Counted from the stretch's first letter, positions 1-6,477 are shown. The stretch: DNA of 12,521 nucleotides from Sphaerochaeta sp. (GCA_003456855.1 DMOO01000046.1:1-12521); one strand, 5' to 3'. Notes: generated by a model from the sequence alone, not told the origin. Numbers and translations: made by a program.

Positions 1-769
1 CAAACCCGCCTACAACATCCAGAATGCGGTGGACAGCAACTACATAATCGCCTCATCCATCTCCTCTGACAGGACTGACTACAGGACTGTCGGACAGATC
101 ATGGAGAAACTGGACAGGCTGCCGTGGAAGTATGACATCTACTGTGCTGACAGCGGCTATGACAGTCTTGATGCATTCGATGAACTTCAGAGAAGAGGCA
201 TCGAAGCCTACATCAAGCCGCAGGACTGGGAGATCAGCAAGACCAGAAAGTACCGCAATGACTGCGGAAGGATTGCGAACATGAGGTATGTGGAGGACGG
301 GGACTACTTCATCTGCAGGAACAACCGCAAGCTGACCTTCTCAGGAGCCAGAATCCGCAAGGACCATGCCGAACCGATCAGAACCTATGAATGCCGTTGG
401 GGTTGTGTCTCCTGCCCTTACAGGAAAAGCTGCATCAGGAATCCGAAGAAGAACAGGTACAGGAAGTTCGATGTCATGATCAGGCATCATCTGAACCGAT
501 GTCTTGCCTATGAGAGGTTATCATCAGACTTCGGTGCCGAAGTCAGGGTAAACAGGAGCATTCAGGTCGAAGGTCGTTTCGCCTTCCAGAAACAGCAGTT
601 CGGACTGCGCAGGTTCAGTTCATTCGGAAAGGCCAGAGTATTCTCCGAATGGCTCATCTGCTGCATGGCGGTGAACACCGTACAGCTTGCCGCAAGAATC
701 GAACAGAACAAGGTGGGTACTCCGTTCTGGTATCGCATCAAGGCCGGACCAACAGAAGAAACAGCCTGA
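1..769 (+). CDS. IS1182-family transposase, C-terminal part
   Basis: This is a DDE transposase of the IS1182/DDE_Tnp_1 type, which cuts and joins the ends of its own insertion sequence. The frame is open from base 2, so the gene continues leftward out of the window; the in-frame GTG at 29 is not its start. Visible landmarks in order are the YNIQNAVD block that begins the catalytic core (probable first Asp), ADSGYDS (probable second Asp), a paired-cysteine block (CRWGCVSCPYRKSC), and NRSIQVEGRFAFQKQQFGLR near the C terminus, whose Glu is the probable third catalytic residue. The C-terminal half reads through without stops or frameshifts, so the protein may be intact. It is followed within 65 bp by a terminator hairpin. 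Confidence 0.9.
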   Translation, partial: KPAYNIQNAVDSNYIIASSISSDRTDYRTVGQIMEKLDRLPWKYDIYCADSGYDSLDAFDELQRRGIEAYIKPQDWEISKTRKYRNDCGRIANMRYVEDGDYFICRNNRKLTFSGARIRKDHAEPIRTYECRWGCVSCPYRKSCIRNPKKNRYRKFDVMIRHHLNRCLAYERLSSDFGAEVRVNRSIQVEGRFAFQKQQFGLRRFSSFGKARVFSEWLICCMAVNTVQLAARIEQNKVGTPFWYRIKAGPTEETA

Positions 770-832
770 TTGTCATTGAAACAACATCCCTACACTAGGG
801 GCAGTCTGCCCTAAAACTACCGGAAAACGAGA

Positions 833-865
833 AAAGAGCCTGAATCGCTGTGAATCAGGCTCTTT
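833..865 (+). terminator. Terminator hairpin after the transposase
   Basis: An 11-bp perfect stem (AAAGAGCCTGA at 833-843 pairing with TCAGGCTCTTT at 855-865) closes an 11-base loop. The 3' arm ends in TTT. It lies 63 bp after the transposase stop and would stop transcription leaving the insertion sequence. A smaller hairpin with one bulge (TAGGGGCA at 796-803 with TGCCCTA at 807-813) precedes it. Because of the A-rich 5' and T-rich 3' flanks it could work in both directions. Confidence 0.7.
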
Positions 866-886
866 CCATCAAGTTTTCAAAGAAAA

Positions 887-920
887 GGGACTGTGCAGTT
901 TTCTATTCTGCGACAGTCCC
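887..920. repeat. Terminal hairpin / probable right end of the IS
   Basis: GGGACTGTGCAG (887-898) pairs with CTGCGACAGTCCC (908-920), with one bulged base and a 9-base loop. Subterminal and terminal dyads of this kind are common at IS1182-type ends. It sits after the transposase terminator and 42 bp before the start codon of the MerR gene, which fits the outer edge of the element. Without the left end I cannot show that GGGACTGT is the terminal inverted repeat. Confidence 0.5.
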
Positions 921-962
921 TATCTTGTGGCCATAGAGGCAATCCATGGGAGGGTTTGCTGG

Positions 963-1604
963 ATGAAAATCAATCAGGTAGAGGAACTTGTAGGGATTAC
1001 AAAGAAGAACATACGGTTCTATGAATCGCAGGGCCTTCTCAACCCCGGCAGGAATCCTGAGAACAGCTACAGGGATTATAATCTTCAGGATGTGGAGCAG
1101 CTCAACAGGATAAAGCTGCTGAGAAAGCTGGATATCCCCTGCGAAGAGATCAGGAGAATCATGTCCGGAGAGATATCCCTTCAGGAATGTGTACGTGACC
1201 AGGAACAGAAACTGGAGAAACGATGTCAGGATATGGCACAGATGCAAGAGCTTTGCGTACAATTATCTGAAAGTGGATCATCTTTTGATTCTTTGAAGGC
1301 ATCCAGCTGGCTTGACAGGATGAAAGACCTCGAGAAAGGAGGCACGCTTTTCGTGGACACAAGAGAATCTGATGTGAAGCAGAGACGTCTGGGATCGTTG
1401 GTATGGGCAGGCGTTTCCATAGCCTTCATGGGAGTCATAATCTGGATCATCCTTTGGGGCAACAGCCAGGAACCACTTCCGATTGGCCTGCTGCTTTTCC
1501 TGCTTCTCATACCGGTTGCAGTGATAATCGGAGTCGTGATCGCACTGCTTCAGAGAATGAAGGAACTAGATAAAGGAGAACTGTATGAAGCTAGTAAGTA
1601 TTGA
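963..1604 (+). CDS. Membrane-anchored MerR-family regulator
   Basis: This is a DNA-binding regulator of the MerR family, 213 aa. The winged-helix domain is at residues 1-70 (INQVEELVGITKKNIRFYES, then a wing with NSYRDYNLQD), followed by a helical stretch at about 72-125. In place of a soluble ligand domain it ends in two hydrophobic segments, about 146-166 and 172-196, so the protein is probably tethered to the inner membrane. I chose ATG 963 because GGGAGGG (948-954) stands 8 bases upstream; an in-frame GTG at 927 has no comparable site. Its last 20 bp overlap the YbjQ-family gene, implying coupled expression. No classical MerR promoter is visible upstream, where the insertion sequence ends at about 920, so its native promoter may have been displaced. 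The inducer is unknown. Confidence 0.85.
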   Translation: MKINQVEELVGITKKNIRFYESQGLLNPGRNPENSYRDYNLQDVEQLNRIKLLRKLDIPCEEIRRIMSGEISLQECVRDQEQKLEKRCQDMAQMQELCVQLSESGSSFDSLKASSWLDRMKDLEKGGTLFVDTRESDVKQRRLGSLVWAGVSIAFMGVIIWIILWGNSQEPLPIGLLLFLLLIPVAVIIGVVIALLQRMKELDKGELYEASKY

Positions 1605-1899
1605 TTCAATCCCGGGCAGAAAGTATGAGACTCTGGAGATCGTAAAGGGAACTGTCGTCCAGACCAAGAACTTCGGAAAGGACCTCATGGCAGGATTCAA
1701 GACCCTGGTCGGCGGAGAGGTCAAGGGCTACACCGAGATGCTCAACGAGGCACGCCAGATAGCAACCAAGCGCATGGTCGACGAGGCCGAGAGACTTGGA
1801 GCGGATGCCATTGTCGGAGTTCGCTACGGTTCATCCCAGGTCATGCAGGGAGCTGCCGAGGTCATTGCCTACGGCACTGCTGTGAAGTTCATATACTGA
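1585..1899 (+). CDS. YbjQ/UPF0145-family protein
   Basis: This is a 104-aa protein matching the YbjQ (UPF0145) family, small alpha/beta proteins often labelled heavy-metal-binding in databases but without an established function. Family features visible are an N-terminal strand leading to ETLEIVKGTVVQTKNFGKD, the central GEVKGYTEMLNEARQIA helix, and the C-terminal EAERLGADAIVGVRYGSS followed by a strand ending in GTAVKFIY. Length is typical of the family and the gene looks intact. Start ATG 1585 follows AAAGGAG, about 6 bases away, and lies inside the end of the MerR gene (20-bp overlap), so the two are translated from one message. The pairing suggests the MerR protein controls it, or that both serve one envelope or metal response; that is inference. 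Confidence 0.88.
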   Translation: MKLVSIDSIPGRKYETLEIVKGTVVQTKNFGKDLMAGFKTLVGGEVKGYTEMLNEARQIATKRMVDEAERLGADAIVGVRYGSSQVMQGAAEVIAYGTAVKFIY

Positions 1900-1906
1900 A
1901 AGACTG

Positions 1907-2058
1907 CTTTGGCATAACAAAGGGCTTTTTCTTTGATTTTTATGCCAAAAACAAAAGGACTTTGGCATAAGAAAGAGCTTTTTCCTTGCTTTCTATGCCA
2001 AAAATAGAAAGGCTTTGGCATAACAAAGGGTGTTTACCTTGCTTTCTATGCCAAAGCC
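1907..2058. repeat. Three tandem 53-bp stem-loop repeats
   Basis: Three units repeat with an exact 53-bp period, each a long inverted repeat. The outer arms are TTTGGCATA and TATGCCAAA: 1908-1916 with 1941-1949, 1961-1969 with 1994-2002, and 2014-2022 with 2047-2055. In the third unit the arms extend to 12 bp (GGCTTTGGCATA with TATGCCAAAGCC, 2011-2022 and 2047-2058). Inner stems are also kept although their bases vary: CAAAG/CTTTG in unit 1, GAAAG/CTTTC in unit 2 and AAAG/CTTT in unit 3, so pairing is conserved better than sequence. The array fills the gap between two convergent genes and could terminate both transcripts. The arm core TTGGCATA also forms the palindromes upstream of the neighbouring DUF134-NifX gene, so a protein-binding role is possible. 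Confidence 0.9.
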
Positions 2059-2081
2059 GTTTCCAAAGCTAATGCAAGTGA

Positions 2082-2846
2082 TCAGTGGCAGCACTGCCCA
2101 CCATGGCCGCATTCGTGGCCTTCCTCGTGTCCATGACCACACTCATGGCCTTCATGACCACACTCATGACCTTCCTCATGGTGATGGTTGCAGACTGTGT
2201 CTGGGTTGTACTGGAGTGTTCCGGCAATGAGAGCCTTGATGGCCTCGTCAGCATTGCCTGCAACTCCTGGAAGAAGCTGGATTCCCATCTGCTCCAGAGC
2301 CACTCTGGCACCCATTCCGATTCCGCCACAGACCAGAACCTCAACCTCAGCGGCACGCAGGAAGCCTGCAAGGGCTCCATGGCCTGTTCCGTTTGTGTCG
2401 ATCACCTGTGAGCCTGTGATCTCACCCTTCTCTGTGATGTCGTAGATCTTGAACTGCTCGGTTCTTCCGAAGTGCTGTCCGATCATTCCGTCTTCATAGG
2501 TTACTGCGATTCTCATGATGTTATCTCCTATCTCTTTGATCTCTGAGCTTGCAGGTATGGAATCTATGCGGTAGGAACCGCCGGTGATGCGGATGCGCTT
2601 CCCGTTGACCATTGCATCGGCCATCTTGAAGCGTGCACTGTCGTAGATGCTAGTGACGGTGGCCCTGGAGACTCCCATCTCAGCGGCGCACTCCTCCTGG
2701 GTCTTTCGCTCGAAGTCTATGAGCCTTATTGCCTCGTATTCATCAAGCTTGAAGACCACAGTCTCCTGAGGCTTCTCACCTTCCGGTGCGAAACTCCAGA
2801 AATCAGGGTATCCACATATTCTTCTGCATCTCTTTGGTCTGGGCAT
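2082..2846 (-). CDS. DUF134 HTH - NifX/NifB-like fusion with His/Cys-rich tail
   Basis: This 254-aa protein has three parts. Residues 1-95 are a DUF134 domain with a sigma-region-4-like helix-turn-helix (VVFKLDEYEAIRLIDFERKT, then EECAAEMGVSRATVTSIYDS). Residues 110-215 are a NifX/NifB-type dinitrogenase iron-molybdenum cofactor domain (RIAVTYEDGMIGQHFGRTEQ ... VCGGIGMGA). Residues 219-254 are a tail with 11 His and 6 Cys in 36 residues, including three HECGH copies. The HTH suggests DNA binding; the cofactor domain and tail suggest binding of a metal or Fe-S cluster. Overall it is plausibly a metal-responsive regulator, but no DUF134 function is established to my knowledge. No nif genes are nearby, so nitrogen fixation is not implied. 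Start 2846 gives the family's MPRPKR N terminus and has AAAGGAA 5 bases upstream; the longer frame to 2876 would run back through an operator-like palindrome. Confidence 0.88.
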   Translation of the reverse strand: MPRPKRCRRICGYPDFWSFAPEGEKPQETVVFKLDEYEAIRLIDFERKTQEECAAEMGVSRATVTSIYDSARFKMADAMVNGKRIRITGGSYRIDSIPASSEIKEIGDNIMRIAVTYEDGMIGQHFGRTEQFKIYDITEKGEITGSQVIDTNGTGHGALAGFLRAAEVEVLVCGGIGMGARVALEQMGIQLLPGVAGNADEAIKALIAGTLQYNPDTVCNHHHEEGHECGHEGHECGHGHEEGHECGHGGQCCH

Positions 2847-2860
2847 GAAGATTCCTTTTC

Positions 2861-2909
2861 TGGCATATGCCAACAACTAAAGAGTAAGACCATTTCTGGC
2901 ATATGTCAA
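2861..2909 (-). promoter_or_regulatory. DUF134-NifX promoter with two palindromic operators
   Basis: On the minus strand TTGACA (2909-2904), a 17-bp spacer and TACTCT (2886-2881) form a promoter with a consensus -35, predicting a start near 2874. Two 12-bp palindromes flank its core: TGGCATATGCCA at 2861-2872, just after the predicted start, and TGGCATATGTCA at 2897-2908, over the -35. They are 36 bp apart and share flanks (TTTC before, AACAA after). The one base differing in the second copy is what makes the -35 TTGACA. The layout is that expected for repression by a dimeric protein, and the adjacent HTH protein is the obvious candidate. Promoter and autoregulation are inferred; the palindromes are seen directly. 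Confidence 0.65.
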
Positions 2910-2967
2910 CAATCAAACCATAATTGCAACTACTCCTTTTGAATTTATTCATTCTGCCATGTCGTGC

Positions 2968-2983
2968 TACAATGCGCGTGGAG
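2968..2983 (+). promoter_or_regulatory. Possible extended -10 and ribosome-binding site of the HD gene
   Basis: TGC followed by TACAAT (2968-2973) resembles an extended -10, with a weak TTATTC at 2945-2950 exactly 17 bp upstream. TGGAG (2979-2983) stands 6 bases before ATG 2990 and decides the start. If this -10 is used, the transcript would begin near 2980, leaving almost no leader, so the true promoter may lie further upstream and overlap the DUF134-NifX control region. Confidence 0.35.
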
Positions 2984-2989
2984 ACTGAT

Positions 2990-3571
2990 ATGGACAGACA
3001 GAAGATCATCGAGAACGCAAAGGCTTATGTCGTTGAGATTTTCAAAGGCAATTCGGGCGGCCATGACGCAGAGCACACAATGCGCGTCTACGGCAACGCA
3101 ATGATGATTGCGAGAAAGGAGAACATCGAAGACACGTTCACAATAGCCCTTGGTGCCCTCCTGCACGATGTAGATGACTACAAGCTCTTCAACACAGTCA
3201 ACAACCAGAACGCCAGGGATTTCATGACAGAGAACGGGGTTGACGGCAAAGACATCGAGATTGTCTGCCAGATAATCAACGAGGTCTCCTTCAGCAAGAA
3301 CAAGGACAGAAGGCCAACCTCCATAGAGGCTATGGTCGTTCAGGATGCAGACAGACTCGATGCCCTAGGGGCGATAGGCATTGCAAGGACGTTCTCCTTT
3401 GGCGGAGAACACAGGAGAAGCCTTGGAAGCAACATAGCGCATTTTCATGAGAAGCTGCTTCTTCTGAAGGATCTGATGAACACCGAGACGGCGAAGGCCG
3501 TGGCAAAGGAGAGGCACGGCTACATGGAATTCTTTCTCAAGGAACTGGAACACGAGACTGGAGGCATGTGA
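2990..3571 (+). CDS. HD-domain phosphohydrolase
   Basis: This is a 193-aa cytoplasmic HD-superfamily protein, predicted to be a metal-dependent phosphohydrolase. The metal ligands are visible: His29 in the GGHDAEHTMRVY motif that opens the domain, the paired His59-Asp60 in ALLHDVDD, and the Asp of QDADRLDALGAIG (119-121). The last motif and GIARTFSFGG are typical of the small YpgQ/YedJ-like subgroup, some of which hydrolyse nucleotides; the substrate here is not known. Length is normal and the gene looks intact. ATG 2990 is preferred over ATG 2972 and over an upstream TTG because TGGAG lies 6 bases before it. Its stop overlaps the start of the SGNH gene by one base, so the two form an operon. 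Confidence 0.85.
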   Translation: MDRQKIIENAKAYVVEIFKGNSGGHDAEHTMRVYGNAMMIARKENIEDTFTIALGALLHDVDDYKLFNTVNNQNARDFMTENGVDGKDIEIVCQIINEVSFSKNKDRRPTSIEAMVVQDADRLDALGAIGIARTFSFGGEHRRSLGSNIAHFHEKLLLLKDLMNTETAKAVAKERHGYMEFFLKELEHETGGM

Positions 3572-5088
3572 TGGAAAAGGCTTCAATCTGGGTGGTCGGG
3601 GATTCGACTCTGGCTCCATTCAACGACTATCTGTACTACATCCCCAGAGTTGGTTACGGAGAGGAGCTTTCAAACTACTTCAGCGCAACCACATACAACC
3701 TGGCAGTCTCAGGGGCTTCAAGCAAGGACTTCACTACAATGAAGAACTACAGGACCCTGCTTGAAGGTAACGACAAAGTCCCTGCATTGGGTAATGCAGA
3801 AGGCCAAAGGTTCCTGATACTTGGATTCGGCCACAACGATGAGAAGACGGAGGTCTTCCGCTACACCAACCCCAATGGAGACTACAGGACAGAAGGAAGC
3901 TTTGCCCACAGTCTTTACGAGAACTATATAAGGATAGCTCAGGAAAGAGGCGTCACACCCGTGATCTGCACACCTATTGCAAGATTGACCGATACAAACA
4001 CACCAGACAGCTACAACAGCCCAGGTGGCCACATCATAGAGGAAGTCAGAATCGGAGACACTCTTTACCAGGGTGGAGACTATGTGAAGTCGATCCTGAA
4101 CATGGTCTCACAACTCCAAGAAGAAGGAAAGGACATCGAGCTCATAGACCTGACGGCAGCCACAATCAAGGAGAATCTGGCAATGGGAGAGGATGCCCAG
4201 TGGATACACTCCTTCACAGGTGCCAAGAAGGAGAATGAAGGTCTTGCTGCAACAGGTCTGGACCAGACCCACACCAACCTCTTCGGTGCCAAACTCCATG
4301 CCTGGATGATCTCCACCCTCTCAGAGAAGACCGCACCCAAGCTCTACAAATACTCACTCCACAAGGCCAAACCGACCTGCCAGGAGTTCTTCGGGCAGTC
4401 GATCAACAACGACTACAAGGTCATCGAGTACAAGGCCCCTACCAAAGATCAGATTCAGAAAGCCCATTGGCCAAAGTTCACTGACAGTGACGGCAGAGTC
4501 TGGACCTGTTCGGTCTTCGGTGACATTGACGATGCCAGCATCAACGATGAGAACTTCAAGGTAAGCATCGCTGACAAACGAATCACACTCTCGGCCTTGA
4601 ACAACAAGGGCAAGATTGCGAAGAAGAGCGATGGCATCATGTTCTACTACACCCAGCTTCCTGCAGGCACAAGGTTCACACTTAAGGCAAAGGCCAAGAT
4701 TGAGAGCTTTCTGGCCAATGACCAGGTGTCCTTCGGACTGATGGTCAGGGATGACCTCTACGTGGACAGGTTCGTGGCCATGACCATGGGTGATTACGTT
4801 GCAGCCGGCATGATGAACCAGGGCAACATTGTCAATTACGGAAGGAAGAACGGGGTCTTCTTCGGAAAGCTCAGGGACAAGACGCTCTCGATTGAGCCGG
4901 GAACAAGCATTGAGATGGAAATAGTGGCCTCAAATGACGGGTATGCCCTTACTTTTGGAGACAATACTGATACAGCAGGCTTTGATTATGCACTTACAAG
5001 CGTTGACCCCGAGCACATCTATGCAGGCTTCTATGCTGTCAGGAACTGCACAATAGAGTTCAGTGACATCCACCTTGAGACAAGATAG
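3571..5088 (+). CDS. SGNH/GDSL esterase, rhamnogalacturonan acetylesterase-like
   Basis: This 505-aa protein has two domains. Residues 1-250 are an SGNH hydrolase of the CE12/rhamnogalacturonan acetylesterase type: GDST with Ser12 as nucleophile, SGAS with Gly48, GHND with Asn89, and DQTH with Asp231 and His234. The predicted reaction is removal of acetyl groups from a carbohydrate, perhaps pectin fragments. Residues about 290-505 are strand-rich and resemble DUF1349/concanavalin-like beta-sandwich modules found with carbohydrate enzymes, perhaps for substrate binding. There is no signal peptide, so the enzyme should act inside the cell on imported oligosaccharides. GGAGG (3560-3564) sits 6 bases before ATG 3571, and the TGATG junction couples it to the HD gene. 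Its stop is 2 bp from that of the convergent DUF1576 gene. The fold and active site are secure; the substrate is inferred. Confidence 0.85.
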   Translation: MEKASIWVVGDSTLAPFNDYLYYIPRVGYGEELSNYFSATTYNLAVSGASSKDFTTMKNYRTLLEGNDKVPALGNAEGQRFLILGFGHNDEKTEVFRYTNPNGDYRTEGSFAHSLYENYIRIAQERGVTPVICTPIARLTDTNTPDSYNSPGGHIIEEVRIGDTLYQGGDYVKSILNMVSQLQEEGKDIELIDLTAATIKENLAMGEDAQWIHSFTGAKKENEGLAATGLDQTHTNLFGAKLHAWMISTLSEKTAPKLYKYSLHKAKPTCQEFFGQSINNDYKVIEYKAPTKDQIQKAHWPKFTDSDGRVWTCSVFGDIDDASINDENFKVSIADKRITLSALNNKGKIAKKSDGIMFYYTQLPAGTRFTLKAKAKIESFLANDQVSFGLMVRDDLYVDRFVAMTMGDYVAAGMMNQGNIVNYGRKNGVFFGKLRDKTLSIEPGTSIEMEIVASNDGYALTFGDNTDTAGFDYALTSVDPEHIYAGFYAVRNCTIEFSDIHLETR

Positions 5089-5090
5089 AT

Positions 5091-6443
5091 CTACCTCTTG
5101 CTGTAGTGGGCCAGAATCGGCGTCAGGATAACTGCGGTAAGTCCTGCAGTGAGGCCTCCGTTGTAGAGCACAAGTCCGCCATGTATCTGGCTTGTGGTCA
5201 CACACAGAACCGCATCCAAGGCACCTGCCATCATTCCAACTAGAGCCCCGAAATGACCTGCAAACGGGCAGAGACCTGTGGCGAAGGCCAGACTGTTCAT
5301 GTAAAGCTGGGTCGAGAGTGTCCATGCAATCGGTCTTCCTGCAAGCAGGCACAGTCCGACCATGAGGCCGTTCATAAGGGCATAGCCTGCAATGATAGGC
5401 CACACATTGCGAGGATGCTGGCCTGCTGCGGCGAAGGAGATTGCCGCAAGGGTCACTCCACAGGTGGCCCCTGTCCACCCCGCCCCTGACGTGACAAGGA
5501 TCACAAAGTCGAAATACAGGACCATGAACATTCCATAGAAGCCAAGGTTTATCCATGTCAAAGAGCAGTCAAAGGCATCAAGGAAGTCTATGTCATACCC
5601 TGAGCATCGTAGTACGTTCCTATAGCCCTTCAAGCTTTTACCGTTCATGCTCCAGCCCTTGATCAGGCAGATCAGGAAAACTATTCCGAAGAACAGGTTG
5701 CAGAACAGGAAGTAATCCACACCACCGCTACCCAAGGTTGTGGACTTCGGGTCCTCGACGCCGAACGTTCTGTACATGAAGGAGTACAGAAGAAGTCCAA
5801 GAAGACCGAAGGCAAGACCTGCGTTGTAAAGGTTGAAGCCCCTGTGCAGAAGCTTGGCACCCGGCAGCATTGCAGGGATGGCAAAACCCAGGAAGATTCC
5901 CAGAAGAAGGGCCAGAAAGGCTCCCCAGAGATTCATTGTATAGGGTCCTAAGTTGATCGGGATGTGGATTGACAGAGGATAGCGGAACATCAGTTCGCTC
6001 ATGAACGGACCGAAGGCCGTGGACAGCATGGCAATGTCCAGGTGGTCCCTGAACTTCTCTTTCATCACCTTGCTGTAGAGGAAGATTCCGATTATAGGAG
6101 ACCACATGTTCAGGAGATTCAGGCCATAGAAGCAGTGGGCCGCAACAAGGAAGAAGCCTGCAAGATGGCTGGCGGACAGCGTATCATGGTCTGTGAAATA
6201 AAGGATGAAGGTGCAGACCATGCAGCATAGGCTGGCATTGAGGAAGGCTGCAGGCAAGGAACCAAGCAGATAATAGTCAGTTATGAGTGGACAGGGGTTT
6301 GCAAGTATTCTTACCCAGTCACTAAATACAGCCGTGTCCCCGGTGTACATAACGGCGAACGGCACCGCAATCAAAAACGACACTGAGAACAGCAGGGAGA
6401 TCTGCTTGACCGTTGCTCCTTTATGGCTCAAAGGGGTATCCAT
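5091..6443 (-). CDS. DUF1576-family polytopic membrane protein
   Basis: This is a 450-aa inner-membrane protein, rich in hydrophobic segments from about residue 15 to the C terminus (roughly ten or more helices). I recognise it as DUF1576, a family of unknown function. Conserved-looking stretches are FNLYNAGLAFGLLGLLLYSF in the middle and LCPFAGHFGALVGMMAGALD with HGGLVLYNGGLTAG near the end; the two Gly-rich NxG elements suggest an internal duplication and a transport-like fold, which is only a guess. The start is set at ATG 6443 because AGGAG lies 7 bases upstream; the frame extends open to 6554, but those 37 residues would cover the promoter region and are not membrane-like. It is divergent from the EEP-family gene and convergent with the esterase gene, so it is transcribed alone. 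Confidence 0.82.
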   Translation of the reverse strand: MDTPLSHKGATVKQISLLFSVSFLIAVPFAVMYTGDTAVFSDWVRILANPCPLITDYYLLGSLPAAFLNASLCCMVCTFILYFTDHDTLSASHLAGFFLVAAHCFYGLNLLNMWSPIIGIFLYSKVMKEKFRDHLDIAMLSTAFGPFMSELMFRYPLSIHIPINLGPYTMNLWGAFLALLLGIFLGFAIPAMLPGAKLLHRGFNLYNAGLAFGLLGLLLYSFMYRTFGVEDPKSTTLGSGGVDYFLFCNLFFGIVFLICLIKGWSMNGKSLKGYRNVLRCSGYDIDFLDAFDCSLTWINLGFYGMFMVLYFDFVILVTSGAGWTGATCGVTLAAISFAAAGQHPRNVWPIIAGYALMNGLMVGLCLLAGRPIAWTLSTQLYMNSLAFATGLCPFAGHFGALVGMMAGALDAVLCVTTSQIHGGLVLYNGGLTAGLTAVILTPILAHYSKR

Positions 6444-6450
6444 CAGTAAA

Positions 6451-6467
6451 CTCCTCAGGACATTGTA
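6451..6467 (-). promoter_or_regulatory. Shine-Dalgarno and possible -10 of the DUF1576 gene
   Basis: On the minus strand TGT followed by TACAAT (6467-6462) resembles an extended -10, and AGGAG (6455-6451) is the ribosome-binding site that fixes the start at 6443. A good -35 is not visible at the usual distance. The predicted transcript would begin at about the Shine-Dalgarno, so the -10 assignment is tentative while the ribosome-binding site is solid. Confidence 0.4.
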
Positions 6468-6477
6468 ACACAACAGA

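Larger units (their letters stand above)
1..920 (+). mobile_element. Right part of an IS1182-type insertion sequence
   Basis: The left edge of the window lies inside an insertion sequence. It carries the C-terminal two thirds or so of the transposase, a terminator hairpin just after the stop codon, and a second hairpin at 887-920 that I take as the right terminus. The family call comes from the transposase. The exact right end is inferred from the terminal hairpin and from the host gene starting just beyond it. The left end and any target-site duplication lie outside the window, so the boundary cannot be confirmed here. Confidence 0.7.

Noticed and set aside
927..962. Upstream GTG start for the first MerR gene
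   Set aside because: The extra 12 residues do not resemble a MerR N terminus, and the good ribosome-binding site fits ATG 963.
1907..2058. CRISPR array
   Set aside because: The three units are contiguous 53-bp repeats with internal dyads and no unique spacers, and no cas gene is present.
2085..2445. Plus-strand open frames opposite the DUF134-NifX gene
   Set aside because: They are rich in Met, Thr and Ser only because they read the reverse of the His/Cys tail and NifX domain. The minus strand gives a clear two-domain protein with a ribosome-binding site.
2082..2846. Evidence for nitrogen fixation
   Set aside because: NifX/NifB-like domains occur widely in proteins of organisms that do not fix nitrogen, and no nif gene is in the window.
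2847..2876. Longer N terminus for the DUF134-NifX protein
   Set aside because: It would be coded by the ribosome-binding site and the proximal palindrome; the family begins at MPRP.
2924..2989. Earlier TTG or ATG starts for the HD gene
   Set aside because: They lie within the promoter region and lack the TGGAG spacing that ATG 2990 has.
5728..6105. Other-frame open reading frames within the DUF1576 gene
   Set aside because: They have no ribosome-binding site or family resemblance and lie wholly inside a well-supported membrane protein gene.
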